A stretch of 64,000 bases of DNA from Streptacidiphilus carbonis (GCF_000787775.1 NZ_BBPM01000043.1:1-64000), one strand, 5' to 3'. Shown: positions 14,871-23,910, counted from the first letter of the stretch. A program made the numbers and translations. The notes: a model not told the origin generated them from the letters alone.

Positions 14871-14968
14871 GGCTTGTCGCGCAGTTCCCCGCGCCCCTGG
14901 GGGGTGCAACTGACCCACTGTGGTTCAGTTGCAGTCCCATAGGGGCGCGGGGAACTGCGCGACAAGCC
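14871..14968. repeat. Convergent-gene palindrome, copy 1
   Basis: The 28-base arm 14871-14898 is the exact reverse complement of 14941-14968; both contain GCGCAGTTCCCCGCGCCCCT or its complement. Inside lies a second perfect stem (TGCAACTGA and TCAGTTGCA). It sits between the convergent phosphatase and sigma genes. Four degraded copies of the same element lie at 29086, 33951, 43996 and 46719, each again between convergent genes. A bidirectional terminator is the simplest role. Confidence 0.85.
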
Positions 14969-14997
14969 ATGCACACGCCGCACGTTTCGCAGTACCT

Positions 14998-15882
14998 TCA
15001 GCCCTCGGAGATCAAGCCCTCGCGCAACTGCGCCAGCGTCCGGGTCAGCAACCGCGACACATGCATCTGCGAGATGCCGATCTCCTCGCCGATCTGCGAC
15101 TGCGTCATGTTCCCGAAGAACCGCAGCATGATGATGCGACGCTCGCGGGCCGGCAGCCGTGCCAACAGCGGCTTGAGCGACTCGCGGTACTCGACGCCCT
15201 CCATCGCGGTGTCCTCGTAGCCGAGGCGTTCCGCCAGCGGGCCGTCGCCGTCCTCGTCGGTCGGGGTGGTGTCCAGGGAGCTCGCGGTGTACGCGTTGCC
15301 CACGGCGAGGCCCTCGACCACGTCCTCCTCGCTGACGCCCAGGCAGGCGGCCAGTTCGGCGACGGTGGGCGAGCGGTCCAGCTTCTGGGCCAGCTCGTCG
15401 CCGGCCCGGGTGAGCGAGAGCCGCAGCTCCTGGAGCCGGCGCGGAACCCGCACCGACCAGCTGGTGTCGCGGAAGAACCGCTTGATCTCGCCGATGATGG
15501 TCGGCATCGCGAAGGTCGGGAACTCGACACCGCGCTCGTTGTCGAACCGGTCGATGGCCTTGATCAGGCCGATCGTGCCGACCTGGATGATGTCCTCCAT
15601 CGGCTCGTTGCGGCTGCGGAAGCGGGCCGCGGCGTAGCGGACGAGCGGGAGGTTCAGCTCGATCAGGGTGTCCCGGACGTAGGGGTGGTCCGAGTGCTCG
15701 GGGGTCAGCGTGGCGAAGCGCTGGAACAGGCTGCGGGAGAGGGAGCGGGTGTCGAGCCCGGCCTCCGCCTCGATCACGGCCTCGGTGACTTCGACGTCCG
15801 TGCTCTCGACCTCTGCCGCCCGGGGGGCGGGGAGGACTGCTGCGTGGGAGTGAACCTCAGGGCTGCCCAGTTCAACGGACAC
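14998..15882 (-). CDS. SigB/SigF-family sigma factor
   Basis: A 294-residue sigma-70 group 3 factor of the SigB/F/G family, which in streptomycetes directs stress and development genes. Region 2 holds [28 protein letters not shown], with the core-binding and -10 reading helices; region 3 includes VPRRLQELR; region 4 ends in the HTH MTQSQIGEEIGISQMHVSR. The GTG start has GAGGGGG four bases upstream. The long acidic N-terminus (residues 1-45) is typical of the group. A paralog lies 200 bases upstream with the same start arrangement. No anti-sigma gene is adjacent. Confidence 0.88.
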   Translation of the reverse strand: MSVELGSPEVHSHAAVLPAPRAAEVESTDVEVTEAVIEAEAGLDTRSLSRSLFQRFATLTPEHSDHPYVRDTLIELNLPLVRYAAARFRSRNEPMEDIIQVGTIGLIKAIDRFDNERGVEFPTFAMPTIIGEIKRFFRDTSWSVRVPRRLQELRLSLTRAGDELAQKLDRSPTVAELAACLGVSEEDVVEGLAVGNAYTASSLDTTPTDEDGDGPLAERLGYEDTAMEGVEYRESLKPLLARLPARERRIIMLRFFGNMTQSQIGEEIGISQMHVSRLLTRTLAQLREGLISEG

Positions 15883-15955
15883 GCTACCCCCTCATGGTGA
15901 CAAAACCGCCGCTGCCCGAGTCGACAAGGCGACGACTCGATGTACCTCCACTGGG

Positions 15956-15981
15956 ATACCGGCTCAGCATCCATCGCAAAC
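15956..15981 (-). promoter_or_regulatory. Candidate SigB-type promoter
   Basis: Read on the minus strand, GTTT (15981-15978) and CGGTAT (15961-15956) are separated by 16 bases, close to the GNNT-N14-16-GGGTAY pattern of SigB-family promoters. It lies about 75 bases upstream of the SigF-type gene, so autoregulation is possible. Only one consensus position is off. Confidence 0.4.
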
Positions 15982-16090
15982 CCCAACACGACCAGACGTC
16001 ACGCGACGGTAACGCGCTGCAATGCGGGCTATGGAACAGAATGTGACGGAATGTCACCAGGTTGCGGACGGCCCGCGGCGGGCTCCGGAA

Positions 16091-16924
16091 TCAGGTCTCC
16101 CAGGCGTTGCTGCTGCGTAGCCGGGCGAAGATCCGTGCCAGCAACCGGGATACGTGCATCTGCGACATCCCGAGCTCGGTACTGATCTGCGACTGCGTCA
16201 GATTGCCGAAAAAACGCAACATCACAATCTGTCGCTCCCGGTCCGGCAGCTGGACCAGCAGATGCCGGACCATGTCCCTGTGCTCCACATGGGTGAGGGC
16301 GGAGTCCTCGTAGCCCAGCCGGTCGAGCAGCGCCAGGCCGCCGTCATGCTCCTGGGTGGCCTCCAGCGAGGTGGCGTTGTAGGCGCGGCCGGCGTCCAGG
16401 CAGGCCCGGACGTCCTCCTCGGGGATCCGCAGGCTGGCGGCGATCTCCGGGATCTTCGGCATCCGGCCATGGGCGACCGTCAGGTCCTCCATGGCGGCGC
16501 TGACCTGGACCCACAGCTCCTGGAGCCGCCGCGGGACGTGCATGGTGCGGACGTTGTCGCGGAAGTACCGCTTGATCTCGCCGAGGATCGTCGGCAGTGC
16601 GTACGTGGGGAACTGAACGCCCCGGGTCGGGTCGAACCGGTCGATGGCGTTGATCAGCCCGATGGTGCCGACCTGCACCACGTCCTCCATGGGCTCGCTG
16701 CGTCCCCGGAAGCGGGCCGCGGCGTATCGCACCAGCGGCAGGTTGACCTCGATCAGCGCGGCCCTGACATGGTCGTACTCCGCAGTTCCGGGGGTGAGCT
16801 CGGCCATCCGTTCGAAGAGCACGCGGGTGAGGGTGCGGACGTCCACGCGGCTGGAGTCGACCGGCGCGGGCGCCGCCGGCGCATCACCCTCGTCCTTTGC
16901 GCTCCCCTGTGTCTGCACCGACAC
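16091..16924 (-). CDS. Second SigB/SigF-family sigma factor
   Basis: A 277-residue paralog of the neighbouring sigma factor. Region 2 ([20 protein letters not shown]), region 3 ([11 protein letters not shown]) and region 4 ([19 protein letters not shown]) are all intact. GTG 16924 was chosen because GAGGGGTGGC precedes it exactly as in the paralog; ATGs at 16945 and 16975 lack such a site. The two genes are in the same direction but separated by 208 bases containing a promoter-like element, so they are probably transcribed separately after an old duplication. Confidence 0.85.
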   Translation of the reverse strand: MSVQTQGSAKDEGDAPAAPAPVDSSRVDVRTLTRVLFERMAELTPGTAEYDHVRAALIEVNLPLVRYAAARFRGRSEPMEDVVQVGTIGLINAIDRFDPTRGVQFPTYALPTILGEIKRYFRDNVRTMHVPRRLQELWVQVSAAMEDLTVAHGRMPKIPEIAASLRIPEEDVRACLDAGRAYNATSLEATQEHDGGLALLDRLGYEDSALTHVEHRDMVRHLLVQLPDRERQIVMLRFFGNLTQSQISTELGMSQMHVSRLLARIFARLRSSNAWET

Positions 16925-17080
16925 GCCACCCCTCGCGAGCTCCATGGAGGCGCAACGCGTGCCCCAGTCCACCATCTGGCAAACCGGTCATAGCATCACA
17001 AGAGGGATGCTATTCGGGCAAGCACCACATATGGGTGTGTTGATCTCGGGGCGGCATCCGGGGTCGCCGTCCAGGCGGCC

Positions 17081-17374
17081 TCAGACCTCGATGTCGGCGA
17101 TCACCCAGGTCGCGAACTCGCGCCAGAGGGCGACGCCGGCCTGGTGCGCGGGGTGGGTGAGATAGGCCTGCAGTGCCTCGGCGTCGTCCACCAGGCTGTT
17201 GATCGCATAGTCGTACGCAATGTCTCGAACCGTCAGGTTCCAACCGCACTGCCATTCGCGCAGCTCGTCGATCTGCTCGCCGAGCCCCTCGAACGCCTCG
17301 ACGCCCGCGAGCACCCGCGGCTCGTCCTTGGCGACGCCGTCATCGAGCTTGAAAAGGACCAGGTGGCGGATCAT
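17081..17374 (-). CDS. Dabb-family (stress A/B barrel) protein
   Basis: A 97-residue dimeric alpha/beta-barrel (Dabb) protein. MIRHLVLFKLDD at the start, the central WNLTVRDIAYDYAINSLVDDAEALQAY and HPAHQAGVALWREF are family marks. Members are stress-induced or act in polyketide aromatisation; with no biosynthetic genes near, a general stress or unknown role fits better. It runs in the same direction as the small membrane gene downstream. Confidence 0.8.
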   Translation of the reverse strand: MIRHLVLFKLDDGVAKDEPRVLAGVEAFEGLGEQIDELREWQCGWNLTVRDIAYDYAINSLVDDAEALQAYLTHPAHQAGVALWREFATWVIADIEV

Positions 17375-17413
17375 GTGATGACTCCTCGGGAGGTGGTGTT
17401 CGACCGCCCGAGG

Positions 17414-17578
17414 TTACTTGACCAGGCTGGACATGAACGTCCCCACCGACTTGGCCGCACTGGAGATGCCGGTGAAGCCGACCTGGACCAGGTCAGCCGC
17501 CCGCACCGGTGACGTGATGATCGTATAGAGCACAAAGATGACCAGCAGATACATCGCGATCTTCTTCGCCTGCCCCAT
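17414..17578 (-). CDS. Small single-pass membrane protein
   Basis: A 54-residue protein: short basic N-terminus (MGQAKK), one membrane segment (IAMYLLVIFVLYTIITSP) and a polar C-terminal half (ADLVQVGFTGISSAAKS). ATG 17578 fits the family start and follows GGGAGGCGGG at a somewhat long spacing; ATG 17605 is possible. Conserved tiny proteins of this shape occur widely in streptomycetes without known function. Transcribed toward the Dabb gene. Confidence 0.6.
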   Translation of the reverse strand: MGQAKKIAMYLLVIFVLYTIITSPVRAADLVQVGFTGISSAAKSVGTFMSSLVK

Positions 17579-18024
17579 GACCCCGCCCGCCTCCCAGCGC
17601 CCCACTCCTATGGCCGAAGCTTAGTGCTACCGCCTTCGCCCGTGTTCGCCATTCCCGGGCCGGTCCCACCCGCCCCTTCGGCACCTCTGTCAGGACTGCT
17701 CGTTGTAAGGGCGCGGTGAACCCGAAGGGACCAAGGTCCGTCCGGAAGGGGCCGCTCGCCACGTGCGCCGGGGCCCTCCGTGCAGGAGAGTAGAAGGTGT
17801 ACCGAGCGGGTCTGGCAGGAACCTCCCGGTACACGGACCGGAGTCCCCGCTGTGGGACCGGCCGACGCGGCACTCCCCCCGACCGCGACGGCCGGTTGTG
17901 GGACTCCGCCGGGGGAGCGGCCTGTCCCCCCATGGCCGCTCCCCCCTCCATCCGAGCACGAGCCCCCTCCCCGGGTACCGATGGTCACCACCCGGGCGCA
18001 GGGGGCTGCGGCATGCCTGGGGCG
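17579..18024. other. Long non-coding stretch
   Basis: Open frames occur on both strands (for example 17608-17991 minus and 17780-18280 plus) but they are Gly/Arg/Pro-rich, lack ribosome-binding sites and resemble chance frames of GC-rich DNA. No RNA gene or convincing repeat was recognised. The DNA between the lactonase stop and the small membrane gene probably holds the lactonase terminator and the promoter of the small gene. Confidence 0.4.
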
Positions 18025-19098
18025 TCAGAGCGCCAGGGTGCAGACCACCGAGGGGATGGCGGCTGACGGGGCGGCCTGGTCGAGGGCGCCGTCGTCCAGG
18101 ATCCGCAGGGCCGCGACCGTGCCGCTGTGCTGGTTGGCCACCAGCAGGTGTCCGGCGACCAGGTCGAGCCCGCGGGGCCAGGCACCGCCGCTGGGGGTCT
18201 CCGCGATCGGCTGGAGGGCGTCGCCGGAGACCCGGAAGGCGGCGACCGTCTCCGCGCCCCGGTTGGCCACCCAGACGTAGCGGCCGCAGGGGGAGGCGAC
18301 GATGCCGGCCGGCTGGTTGGGCACGTCCGCGGCCGTGGTGGCGGGGACGGTGGAGACCTCGGTGAAGGTGCAGGCGGCGGGGTCGTAGCGCAGGCCGGTG
18401 ACGGAGGAGGAGAGCTCGTCCGCCATCCAGGCCAGCTCGCCGCCGGGGGCGAAGGCGAGGTGGCGCGGCCCCGACCCGGCCCGGAGGCGGTTGGCGGCGA
18501 CCTGCTCCAGTGTTCCTGACGCGGTGTCGAGCCGGTAGCCGAAGACCGTGTCGGCCCCCAGGTCCACCGCGAGCACGAAGCGGCCGGCGGGGTCGGTGAT
18601 CACCTGGTGCGCATGGCTGCCCTCCTGCCGACCGGCGACCGGGCCACTGCCCTTGTGCACCGCCACGTCGGTGAGCTCCACCGGGAAGCCGTCCGCGTCC
18701 AGCCGGTGCACGCCCACGGTGCCGGGGACGCCGTCGCTGCCGTAGTTGGCGGTCAGCAGCCAGCGGCCGCCGGGGTGGACGCTCAGGTGGCAGGGGTTGG
18801 CCCCGCCGCTGGACAGCGGGGAGCCCACCGGGGTCAGCGTGCCGTCGGCCCGCTGGGCGAAGGCGCTGACGGTGCCGGTCTCGGACTCGTTGGTGCTGTA
18901 GACGACCTCACCCGAGGGGTGGGCGGCCAGAAAGGAGGCGCCGCTGACGGGGATCGCCGGCAGCGCGGCGTCGACCGCCACCCCGCCCGTCTCCGGATCG
19001 AGCCGCAGCGCGGCGAGGCCGACACCCTCACCGCCGGTGTCCGGGGTGTAGGAGCCGGTGTGGACGAGAACGCCGGTGGGGGCGGGGAGCGCAGTCAT
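18025..19098 (-). CDS. Lactonase-family 7-bladed propeller
   Basis: A 357-residue protein of the lactonase family (6-phosphogluconolactonase Pgl-like, PF10282). Family segments in order: VHTGSYTPD, GASFLAAHPSGEVVYSTNE, GGANPCHLSVHPGGRWLLTANYG, GSHAHQVITDPAGRFVLAVDLGAD, GSGPRHLAFAPGG and VWVANRGAETVAAFRV, each a propeller blade. No signal peptide, so cytoplasmic. The proposed substrate, 6-phosphogluconolactone, is family knowledge only; many members have other or unknown lactones. Isolated gene. Confidence 0.78.
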   Translation of the reverse strand: MTALPAPTGVLVHTGSYTPDTGGEGVGLAALRLDPETGGVAVDAALPAIPVSGASFLAAHPSGEVVYSTNESETGTVSAFAQRADGTLTPVGSPLSSGGANPCHLSVHPGGRWLLTANYGSDGVPGTVGVHRLDADGFPVELTDVAVHKGSGPVAGRQEGSHAHQVITDPAGRFVLAVDLGADTVFGYRLDTASGTLEQVAANRLRAGSGPRHLAFAPGGELAWMADELSSSVTGLRYDPAACTFTEVSTVPATTAADVPNQPAGIVASPCGRYVWVANRGAETVAAFRVSGDALQPIAETPSGGAWPRGLDLVAGHLLVANQHSGTVAALRILDDGALDQAAPSAAIPSVVCTLAL

Positions 19099-19180
19099 GG
19101 CATCAGTGTCCTCGAACCGGCGCGATCGGCGCCCGTAGGGGGTGGCCGAACCGCCGCCGCGATTCGGCCACCCTCTCCCG

Positions 19181-20035
19181 TCAGAGGTTCTGGTGGCTGA
19201 CGAGGTGGTGCTGGGCGTTGTACTCGTCCAGGGACTTCTCCTGGAGGTTGCCCGGGACGACGAACGCGTAGGCGGGGGCTTTGGATCCCGGCAGCAGGGC
19301 GACCCGGGTGGTCAGGGTGGAGCCGTCGCTCAGCGTCATGGTCGCGCTGACGACGGACTTCGCGGGTTGCCCGGTGAAGACCCGGGCGCTGCCGGCGTTG
19401 TCCAGCCCCCTGTCGCCGTACATGCCGGTTGAACCCGGGTGCCATCCGGACGGGTTGGCCTCGCATTCAAACAGCTGGGCGATAGTCCGGCCGTCCGTGG
19501 AAGCCCCGACGGTGAAGGCGGAGTAGCCCTTCGCCTGCGCCTTCCCCGCCGTGGGGGCGCCGGCACCGCTGGTACCGACCGCACCGCTGGCACCGCTGGT
19601 GCTGATGGCGCCGGTCGCGTCCCCGGACTTGTTCCGGGCCGCACCGCTGCTGCTCGGACCGTCCGAGAGCGCGGGTTCGGCAGGGAAGCCCGGCAGGTCG
19701 CTGCAGCCGCTCGGCGCGACCGGGTAGTAGACCGCGAGCACCCACCAGGTCCGGCCGCCGGCGGCGCCCTTGCCCAGGACGACGGTCTGCGGCGCCGGGA
19801 CCGACGAGGCGGTGGCCCGGCCGGTGCCGGCGGCGGCCTGCACGACCTGCGGTCCCGGGAGGGTCAGCGGTACCGCGACGGCGGCGGCCACCGCGCAGGC
19901 GGCGGTCGCGGCCAGTCCGGCGCGTCGGCGGGTCCGTCGGGCCCGTCCGGCCCGCAGGATGTCGACGACGGGCGCGGGGCGGGGCGTCCGACGGTTGGCG
20001 GAGTCAGCGAGCGCCGAGCGGAGAGGATCGGTCAT
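19181..20035 (-). CDS. Membrane-anchored partner of ECF sigma
   Basis: A 284-residue protein, not matched to a named family. ATG 20035 overlaps the upstream ECF sigma stop (TGATG), so the two are translationally coupled. The first 50 residues are cytoplasmic and Arg-rich (RAGRARRTRRR), then one membrane segment (AGLAATAACAVAAAVAVPLTL), then an extracytoplasmic domain with a central Gly/Ser/Ala linker and a C-terminal beta-rich part (VLLPGSKAPAYAFVVPGN). Coupling and topology suggest an anti-sigma or signal-sensing role, but no zinc anti-sigma motif is visible. Confidence 0.6.
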   Translation of the reverse strand: MTDPLRSALADSANRRTPRPAPVVDILRAGRARRTRRRAGLAATAACAVAAAVAVPLTLPGPQVVQAAAGTGRATASSVPAPQTVVLGKGAAGGRTWWVLAVYYPVAPSGCSDLPGFPAEPALSDGPSSSGAARNKSGDATGAISTSGASGAVGTSGAGAPTAGKAQAKGYSAFTVGASTDGRTIAQLFECEANPSGWHPGSTGMYGDRGLDNAGSARVFTGQPAKSVVSATMTLSDGSTLTTRVALLPGSKAPAYAFVVPGNLQEKSLDEYNAQHHLVSHQNL

Positions 20036-20607
20036 CACAGGGCTCCAAGGAGGTCGTCGGCCTGTCCGGCGAGGTTGGGGTCGGTACGCAGCCGGGCCAG
20101 CGCGCGGGACGCCTGGCTCTTCACGGTCCCGGTGCTGCAACCGAGTTCATGGGCGACCTGCTCGACGCTGAGGTCCTCCCAGTAGCGCAGCACCACTACG
20201 GCCCGCTGCCGCTCGGGCAGCGCCGCGAGCGCCGCGACCAGCACGTCGGGCTCCTGGTCGGCGTCCGCAGGTGCGGAGGTGTCCGGCAGGAACGGGGTGA
20301 GCAGCTGGACGACCCGCCGTCGGCGGACCCGGCTGCGGTTGTTGTTGACCAGCGCCTGGCGCATATAGCCGGCCACGGTGTCGTCCCTGATCCGGCGCCA
20401 CTGCGGGTAGGCCTTCGCCAGCGTGGTCTGCACCAGGTCCTCGGCCTCGTGGAAGTCGCCGGTGAGCAGATACGCCGTCCGTACCAGCGCACTCCACCGG
20501 GCCGCCACGAACGCGCTGAACCGGGCGTCGTCCTCCCCCCGGTCCGCCCGGGCTCCGGAACGGTCCTCCGTACGGTCTCGGGCGGCTCTGACGGCTGTCT
20601 GTTGCAC
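20035..20607 (-). CDS. SigE-type ECF sigma factor
   Basis: A 190-residue ECF sigma factor. Region 2 contains LVRTAYLLTGDFHEAEDLVQTTLAKAY and region 4 LPERQRAVVVLRYWEDLSVEQVA with the HTH LGCSTGTVKSQASRAL, both diagnostic of the actinobacterial SigE-like group. GTG 20607 was chosen because GGGAG precedes it closely and the upstream extension is Arg-rich noise. It is followed by a coupled single-pass membrane protein, and is divergent from the secreted GH5 gene. Confidence 0.82.
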   Translation of the reverse strand: MQQTAVRAARDRTEDRSGARADRGEDDARFSAFVAARWSALVRTAYLLTGDFHEAEDLVQTTLAKAYPQWRRIRDDTVAGYMRQALVNNNRSRVRRRRVVQLLTPFLPDTSAPADADQEPDVLVAALAALPERQRAVVVLRYWEDLSVEQVAHELGCSTGTVKSQASRALARLRTDPNLAGQADDLLGAL

Positions 20608-20806
20608 GTTGCTCCCAGCGGGCGAAGGTGAGTGAGGCGAACGGAGATCCGCACCGAACCTCCACCCACCAGTACTCCGCACCCGCCGAACAGGTTGCAC
20701 GCCCCCGCCTCAGCGGGCGGTACGCCTTGTCGTACCAGGGTTCACCCCTGCCCCGGGAGCACCCTTCTGACCAGCAGTAACGTGCTCGCGGGCGGAGTCG
20801 GAAGCT

Positions 20807-22882
20807 GTGAGTCCCGTTCTCTTCCGCCTTCGCGGGTTCGGTGCGACTGTCGCGTCCATGGCATCCAATTCACCCTCCTCGCCCCCGTCCGCCGCATCCC
20901 CGCCCACCCCGTTACGGCGCAGCCGCAGCCGCAGCCGCAGCCGTCGCCGCGCCGCGGCTGCGGCGACCGCGCTGGCCCTCGCCGCCGCTTTGCTGGCCGG
21001 TGCGCAGGTCGGTGGGGCCACCCGCAGCTCCGCCGCCGGTGCCGCCACCCCGCTCTGGTTCGACACCGCCACCGCCGACCAGGTCGTCGTCGCCACCGAC
21101 GCCAGTGGCGCCCCGGTACTGCGCGACGGCTACGGGCGCGAGGTGGTGCTGCGCGGATTCAACGTCTCCGGTGAGACCAAGCTCGCCGAGAACGGCTACC
21201 TCCCCTTCGCCTCCCGCGCCGACGCCGACATCGCGGCGACCGCGATGCGCCGGCTCACCGGCGCCGACCTGATCCGGCTGGCGGTGTCCTGGGCCGGTGC
21301 CGAACCCACCCCGGCCGGGGTGGACACCGCCTACCTGGCGTCCCTCGCCGACCAGATCCGGGCCTTCACCTCGCGCGGCATCCGGGTCCTGATCGACTAT
21401 CACCAGGACCTCTACTCCCGGGCGCTGTTCAACCAGGGCAGCTGGTACACCGGCGACGGCGCCCCGGCCTGGGTGGTCGCGGCCGGCGGCTACCCGACCG
21501 AGTCCTGCGGGGTCTGCGTCTCCTGGGGCCAGAACTACCTCACCAACGCCGCGGTCACCGACGCGCTCCACGACTTCTGGCACAACCGGACGCTGACCAC
21601 TTCGGCCGGATCGGTGGGCGTGCAGACCGCCTTCCTCGACCAGGCCCAGGCGTCCATGACCTACCTGCGCACGCACCTCGCCGCGAGCGACTTCGCCCGG
21701 ATCGTCGGGGTCGACCCGTTCAACGAGCCCTCGGCCGGCAGCTACGACTCCGGCCAGACCAGCACCACCTGGGAACGCGACCTGCTCTGGCCCTTCTACC
21801 AGCGCTTCCGCGCCGCGATGGACACGGCGGGCTGGCAGTCCAAGACCGCCTGGGCCGAACCCCTGGCCTTCTGGAACGTCAACGTCAACGTCGGCGGCAC
21901 CTCGCAGCCCGGCGGCTTCCCGCTGGTGTCCTCGCTGGGCAGCGGCTATGTCTTCAACACGCACTACTACGACGCCAAGGCGCTCAGCGGCATCCTGATG
22001 CTCGGCAAGGCCGCCGACGGCCAGTACAGTTCCACCTTCGCCGGATTCCGGCAGCGGGCCGCGGCGCTCGGCAGCCCTCTGGCGGTCACCGAGTTCGGCT
22101 ACCCGCTCACCGGCTACACCTCGGACAAGGGGCCGAGCGTGGAGAAGGCGACCTACCAGGCGCTGGACTCCACCGCGACCGGCGCCGCCTGGTGGGGCGC
22201 GGCCGCGAACGGGGCGACCACCGGCACCGTGCTCTCCGGCACCCAGTGGCAGTGGGACGTCTACAGCGGACGGCACCACGAGCTGATGAACGACAACCCG
22301 AGCAAGGTGGAGACCACCGGCGACGGCTGGAACGGCGAGGACTACTCGATCGTGCAGCAGAGCATTAGCGGCGGGGTCGCCCTCCGGGTGGACCAGCGGC
22401 TGGTCGACCGGGTCTACCCGCGCGCCGTCTCCGGCGACGCCCTCGCCTTCACCTATGAGGACCTCTCCCGCGACAGCGGCACCACCATGCGCTGGAACAC
22501 CGTCCCCGGCACCATGCCGAACGTCGCCGCGCTGCTCGCCACCGGCGGCCCCTATGCGGTGCTGACCTGGCGCTCCGGCAGCACCGGTGCCCCCACCGAA
22601 CTCCATCTGCCGGCCGCCTTCGACCCCGCCACCACCACGGTCGTCTCCGACCTGGCCACCCTCCGCGGCCTCCCGGCCTACACCGCGACCGGCCAGGTCG
22701 CCGACCACCCGGTCGCGGTCGCCCCTGACGAGTCCGGCGACGGCACCTACCGCCTCCTCCTCTCCACCCCGACCCAGCCCGGCACCCTCCACTACGCCCT
22801 GATAGCCGCGGCGGCCCCCGACTCCGTGCCCCAGCGCACAGCCGCCGCCCAGGAGTTGGCCTCCTGGGCGGGCACCGGCTGA
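20807..22882 (+). CDS. Secreted GH5 glycosidase, EGCase-like
   Basis: A 691-residue exported enzyme (674 if ATG 20858 is used). A long Arg-rich n-region (SRSRSRSRRR) and an Ala-rich hydrophobic core form the signal peptide. The catalytic barrel has family 5 marks: VVLRGFNVSGETKL near the start, VLIDYHQDLYSR, the acid/base Glu in VDPFNEPSAG and the nucleophile Glu in AVTEFGYPL. This set is close to endoglycosylceramidases. The last 180 residues are a beta-rich domain. The GTG at 20807 has GGAAGCT before it; ATG 20858 lacks a site. Substrate is a glycolipid or glycan by family inference. Confidence 0.78.
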   Translation: MSPVLFRLRGFGATVASMASNSPSSPPSAASPPTPLRRSRSRSRSRRRAAAAATALALAAALLAGAQVGGATRSSAAGAATPLWFDTATADQVVVATDASGAPVLRDGYGREVVLRGFNVSGETKLAENGYLPFASRADADIAATAMRRLTGADLIRLAVSWAGAEPTPAGVDTAYLASLADQIRAFTSRGIRVLIDYHQDLYSRALFNQGSWYTGDGAPAWVVAAGGYPTESCGVCVSWGQNYLTNAAVTDALHDFWHNRTLTTSAGSVGVQTAFLDQAQASMTYLRTHLAASDFARIVGVDPFNEPSAGSYDSGQTSTTWERDLLWPFYQRFRAAMDTAGWQSKTAWAEPLAFWNVNVNVGGTSQPGGFPLVSSLGSGYVFNTHYYDAKALSGILMLGKAADGQYSSTFAGFRQRAAALGSPLAVTEFGYPLTGYTSDKGPSVEKATYQALDSTATGAAWWGAAANGATTGTVLSGTQWQWDVYSGRHHELMNDNPSKVETTGDGWNGEDYSIVQQSISGGVALRVDQRLVDRVYPRAVSGDALAFTYEDLSRDSGTTMRWNTVPGTMPNVAALLATGGPYAVLTWRSGSTGAPTELHLPAAFDPATTTVVSDLATLRGLPAYTATGQVADHPVAVAPDESGDGTYRLLLSTPTQPGTLHYALIAAAAPDSVPQRTAAAQELASWAGTG

Positions 22883-22892
22883 GCTCAGCGGC

Positions 22893-22980
22893 CGAAGTAT
22901 CCGTCCAGGTCGCCGACCTAGGCGTTGGCGCCGACGGCCCCCTTGCCGACGCCGGTGCCCGACCTGGTGTCGAACATGGG
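22893..22980 (-). pseudogene. Fragment of a DTR-repeat domain
   Basis: On the minus strand this reads PMFDTRSGTGVGKGAVGANA, an in-frame TAG, then VGDLDGYFGR and a stop. DTRSGTG and a C-terminal DLDGYF are marks of the repeat seen in the remnant at 1545-2252 and in many secreted actinomycete proteins. Only about 29 codons remain, with an internal stop, so it is a dead fragment between the GH5 and DUF1963 genes. Confidence 0.45.
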
Positions 22981-23004
22981 TCTGGCGGCCACGCGCTGTC
23001 CGTG

Positions 23005-23910
23005 TCAGTGGCAGTCGGAGTCGATGGCTGTCGGCATGTCAGGGCAGTCGGTGCAGGCGAAGATGAAGAAGCTGCCGTTGTCGCCAAAGGTCAGGTCAAG
23101 CGGGTGCCGGTTGGCCTGGGCTGCAGGTGTTCCGGTCGCAGAGGGGGCCTCCGGGCCGCCGGTGTAGCCGGCGGTGGCCCACTCCTCCCGGGGTATCCAG
23201 TGGCGGTCGCCCTCGTCTCCCATGAGGCACAGCAGGTGCTGCATGCGGCTGCCACAGCCGGAGCAGTCGGGCCACTGCGGGTCCTGGGTCCAGAAGGGGT
23301 AGCCGCCGACCTTGCAGCCGAACACCTGGAGCACCTCCCACATGCTGCGGCCGTCGTCCACCTCCTCCTCGAAGTAGGGAGCGTCGTGCTCCTCGAAGAG
23401 GGCGAGCAGTTCCTCGGGCGCGTCCTTGTAGGGGTAGTCGACGACCTGCTCGGGGGAGACGGTGCACGGGATCGGTACGTGCAGGCCGTACGCCAGCGGC
23501 TGCGGTGCGGGCGCGGCGGAAAGGGTCTCGCCGATCGCGGCCGAGTCGCGCCACAGCAGTACCGGTTCGTGCAGCGAGTGTGCCTCGTCGTACGGGCACC
23601 AGAGCAGTTGAAGCACGTCGGCACCGGCAGGGTGCGGGAGCTGGGGGACATCACTGGTCAACAACTGCACGACGGGGACCAGCGGCACCGGATCGGTGAA
23701 GTCCGACTCCCAGGAGCGCTCGTGCACCGGATACGGGCACATGGGCCAAGGCTCGTCAGCGGGCCACAGCAACATCCCGCCGAGCGAGCTCTGAGAGGCC
23801 GTCGGCTCACCTCTCCGCGGATGCAGCCGGATCGCGGGCAGTGCGAGTGGAGCGAGCGCCGGGTACTCCTGCTCGACGTCGACGGGACGCGGCGCGGTAG
23901 TGCGGGACAT
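23005..23910 (-). CDS. DUF1963 (YwqG-like) protein
   Basis: A 301-residue cytoplasmic protein resembling the DUF1963/YwqG family: an early FGGMLLWP-like turn (SSLGGMLLWPADEPWPMC), PLVPVVQLLTSDVPQLPHPAGADVLQLLWCPYD, and a C-terminal GDNGSFFIFACTDCPD, the family's closing strand. ATG 23910 was chosen because AGGAG is seven bases upstream. Cysteines occur in pairs late in the protein (CSGCGSRM, CTDCPD), possibly for metal. Family function is unknown. Confidence 0.75.
   Translation of the reverse strand: MSRTTAPRPVDVEQEYPALAPLALPAIRLHPRRGEPTASQSSLGGMLLWPADEPWPMCPYPVHERSWESDFTDPVPLVPVVQLLTSDVPQLPHPAGADVLQLLWCPYDEAHSLHEPVLLWRDSAAIGETLSAAPAPQPLAYGLHVPIPCTVSPEQVVDYPYKDAPEELLALFEEHDAPYFEEEVDDGRSMWEVLQVFGCKVGGYPFWTQDPQWPDCSGCGSRMQHLLCLMGDEGDRHWIPREEWATAGYTGGPEAPSATGTPAAQANRHPLDLTFGDNGSFFIFACTDCPDMPTAIDSDCH

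Noticed and set aside
17608-17991. 127-codon minus-strand frame in a long gap
   Set aside because: Gly/Ser/Pro-rich, no ribosome-binding site and overlapped by equally open frames on the other strand.
20912-22792. Minus-strand frame of 626 codons
   Set aside because: Gly/Val/Arg-rich shadow of the GH5 gene with no start context.
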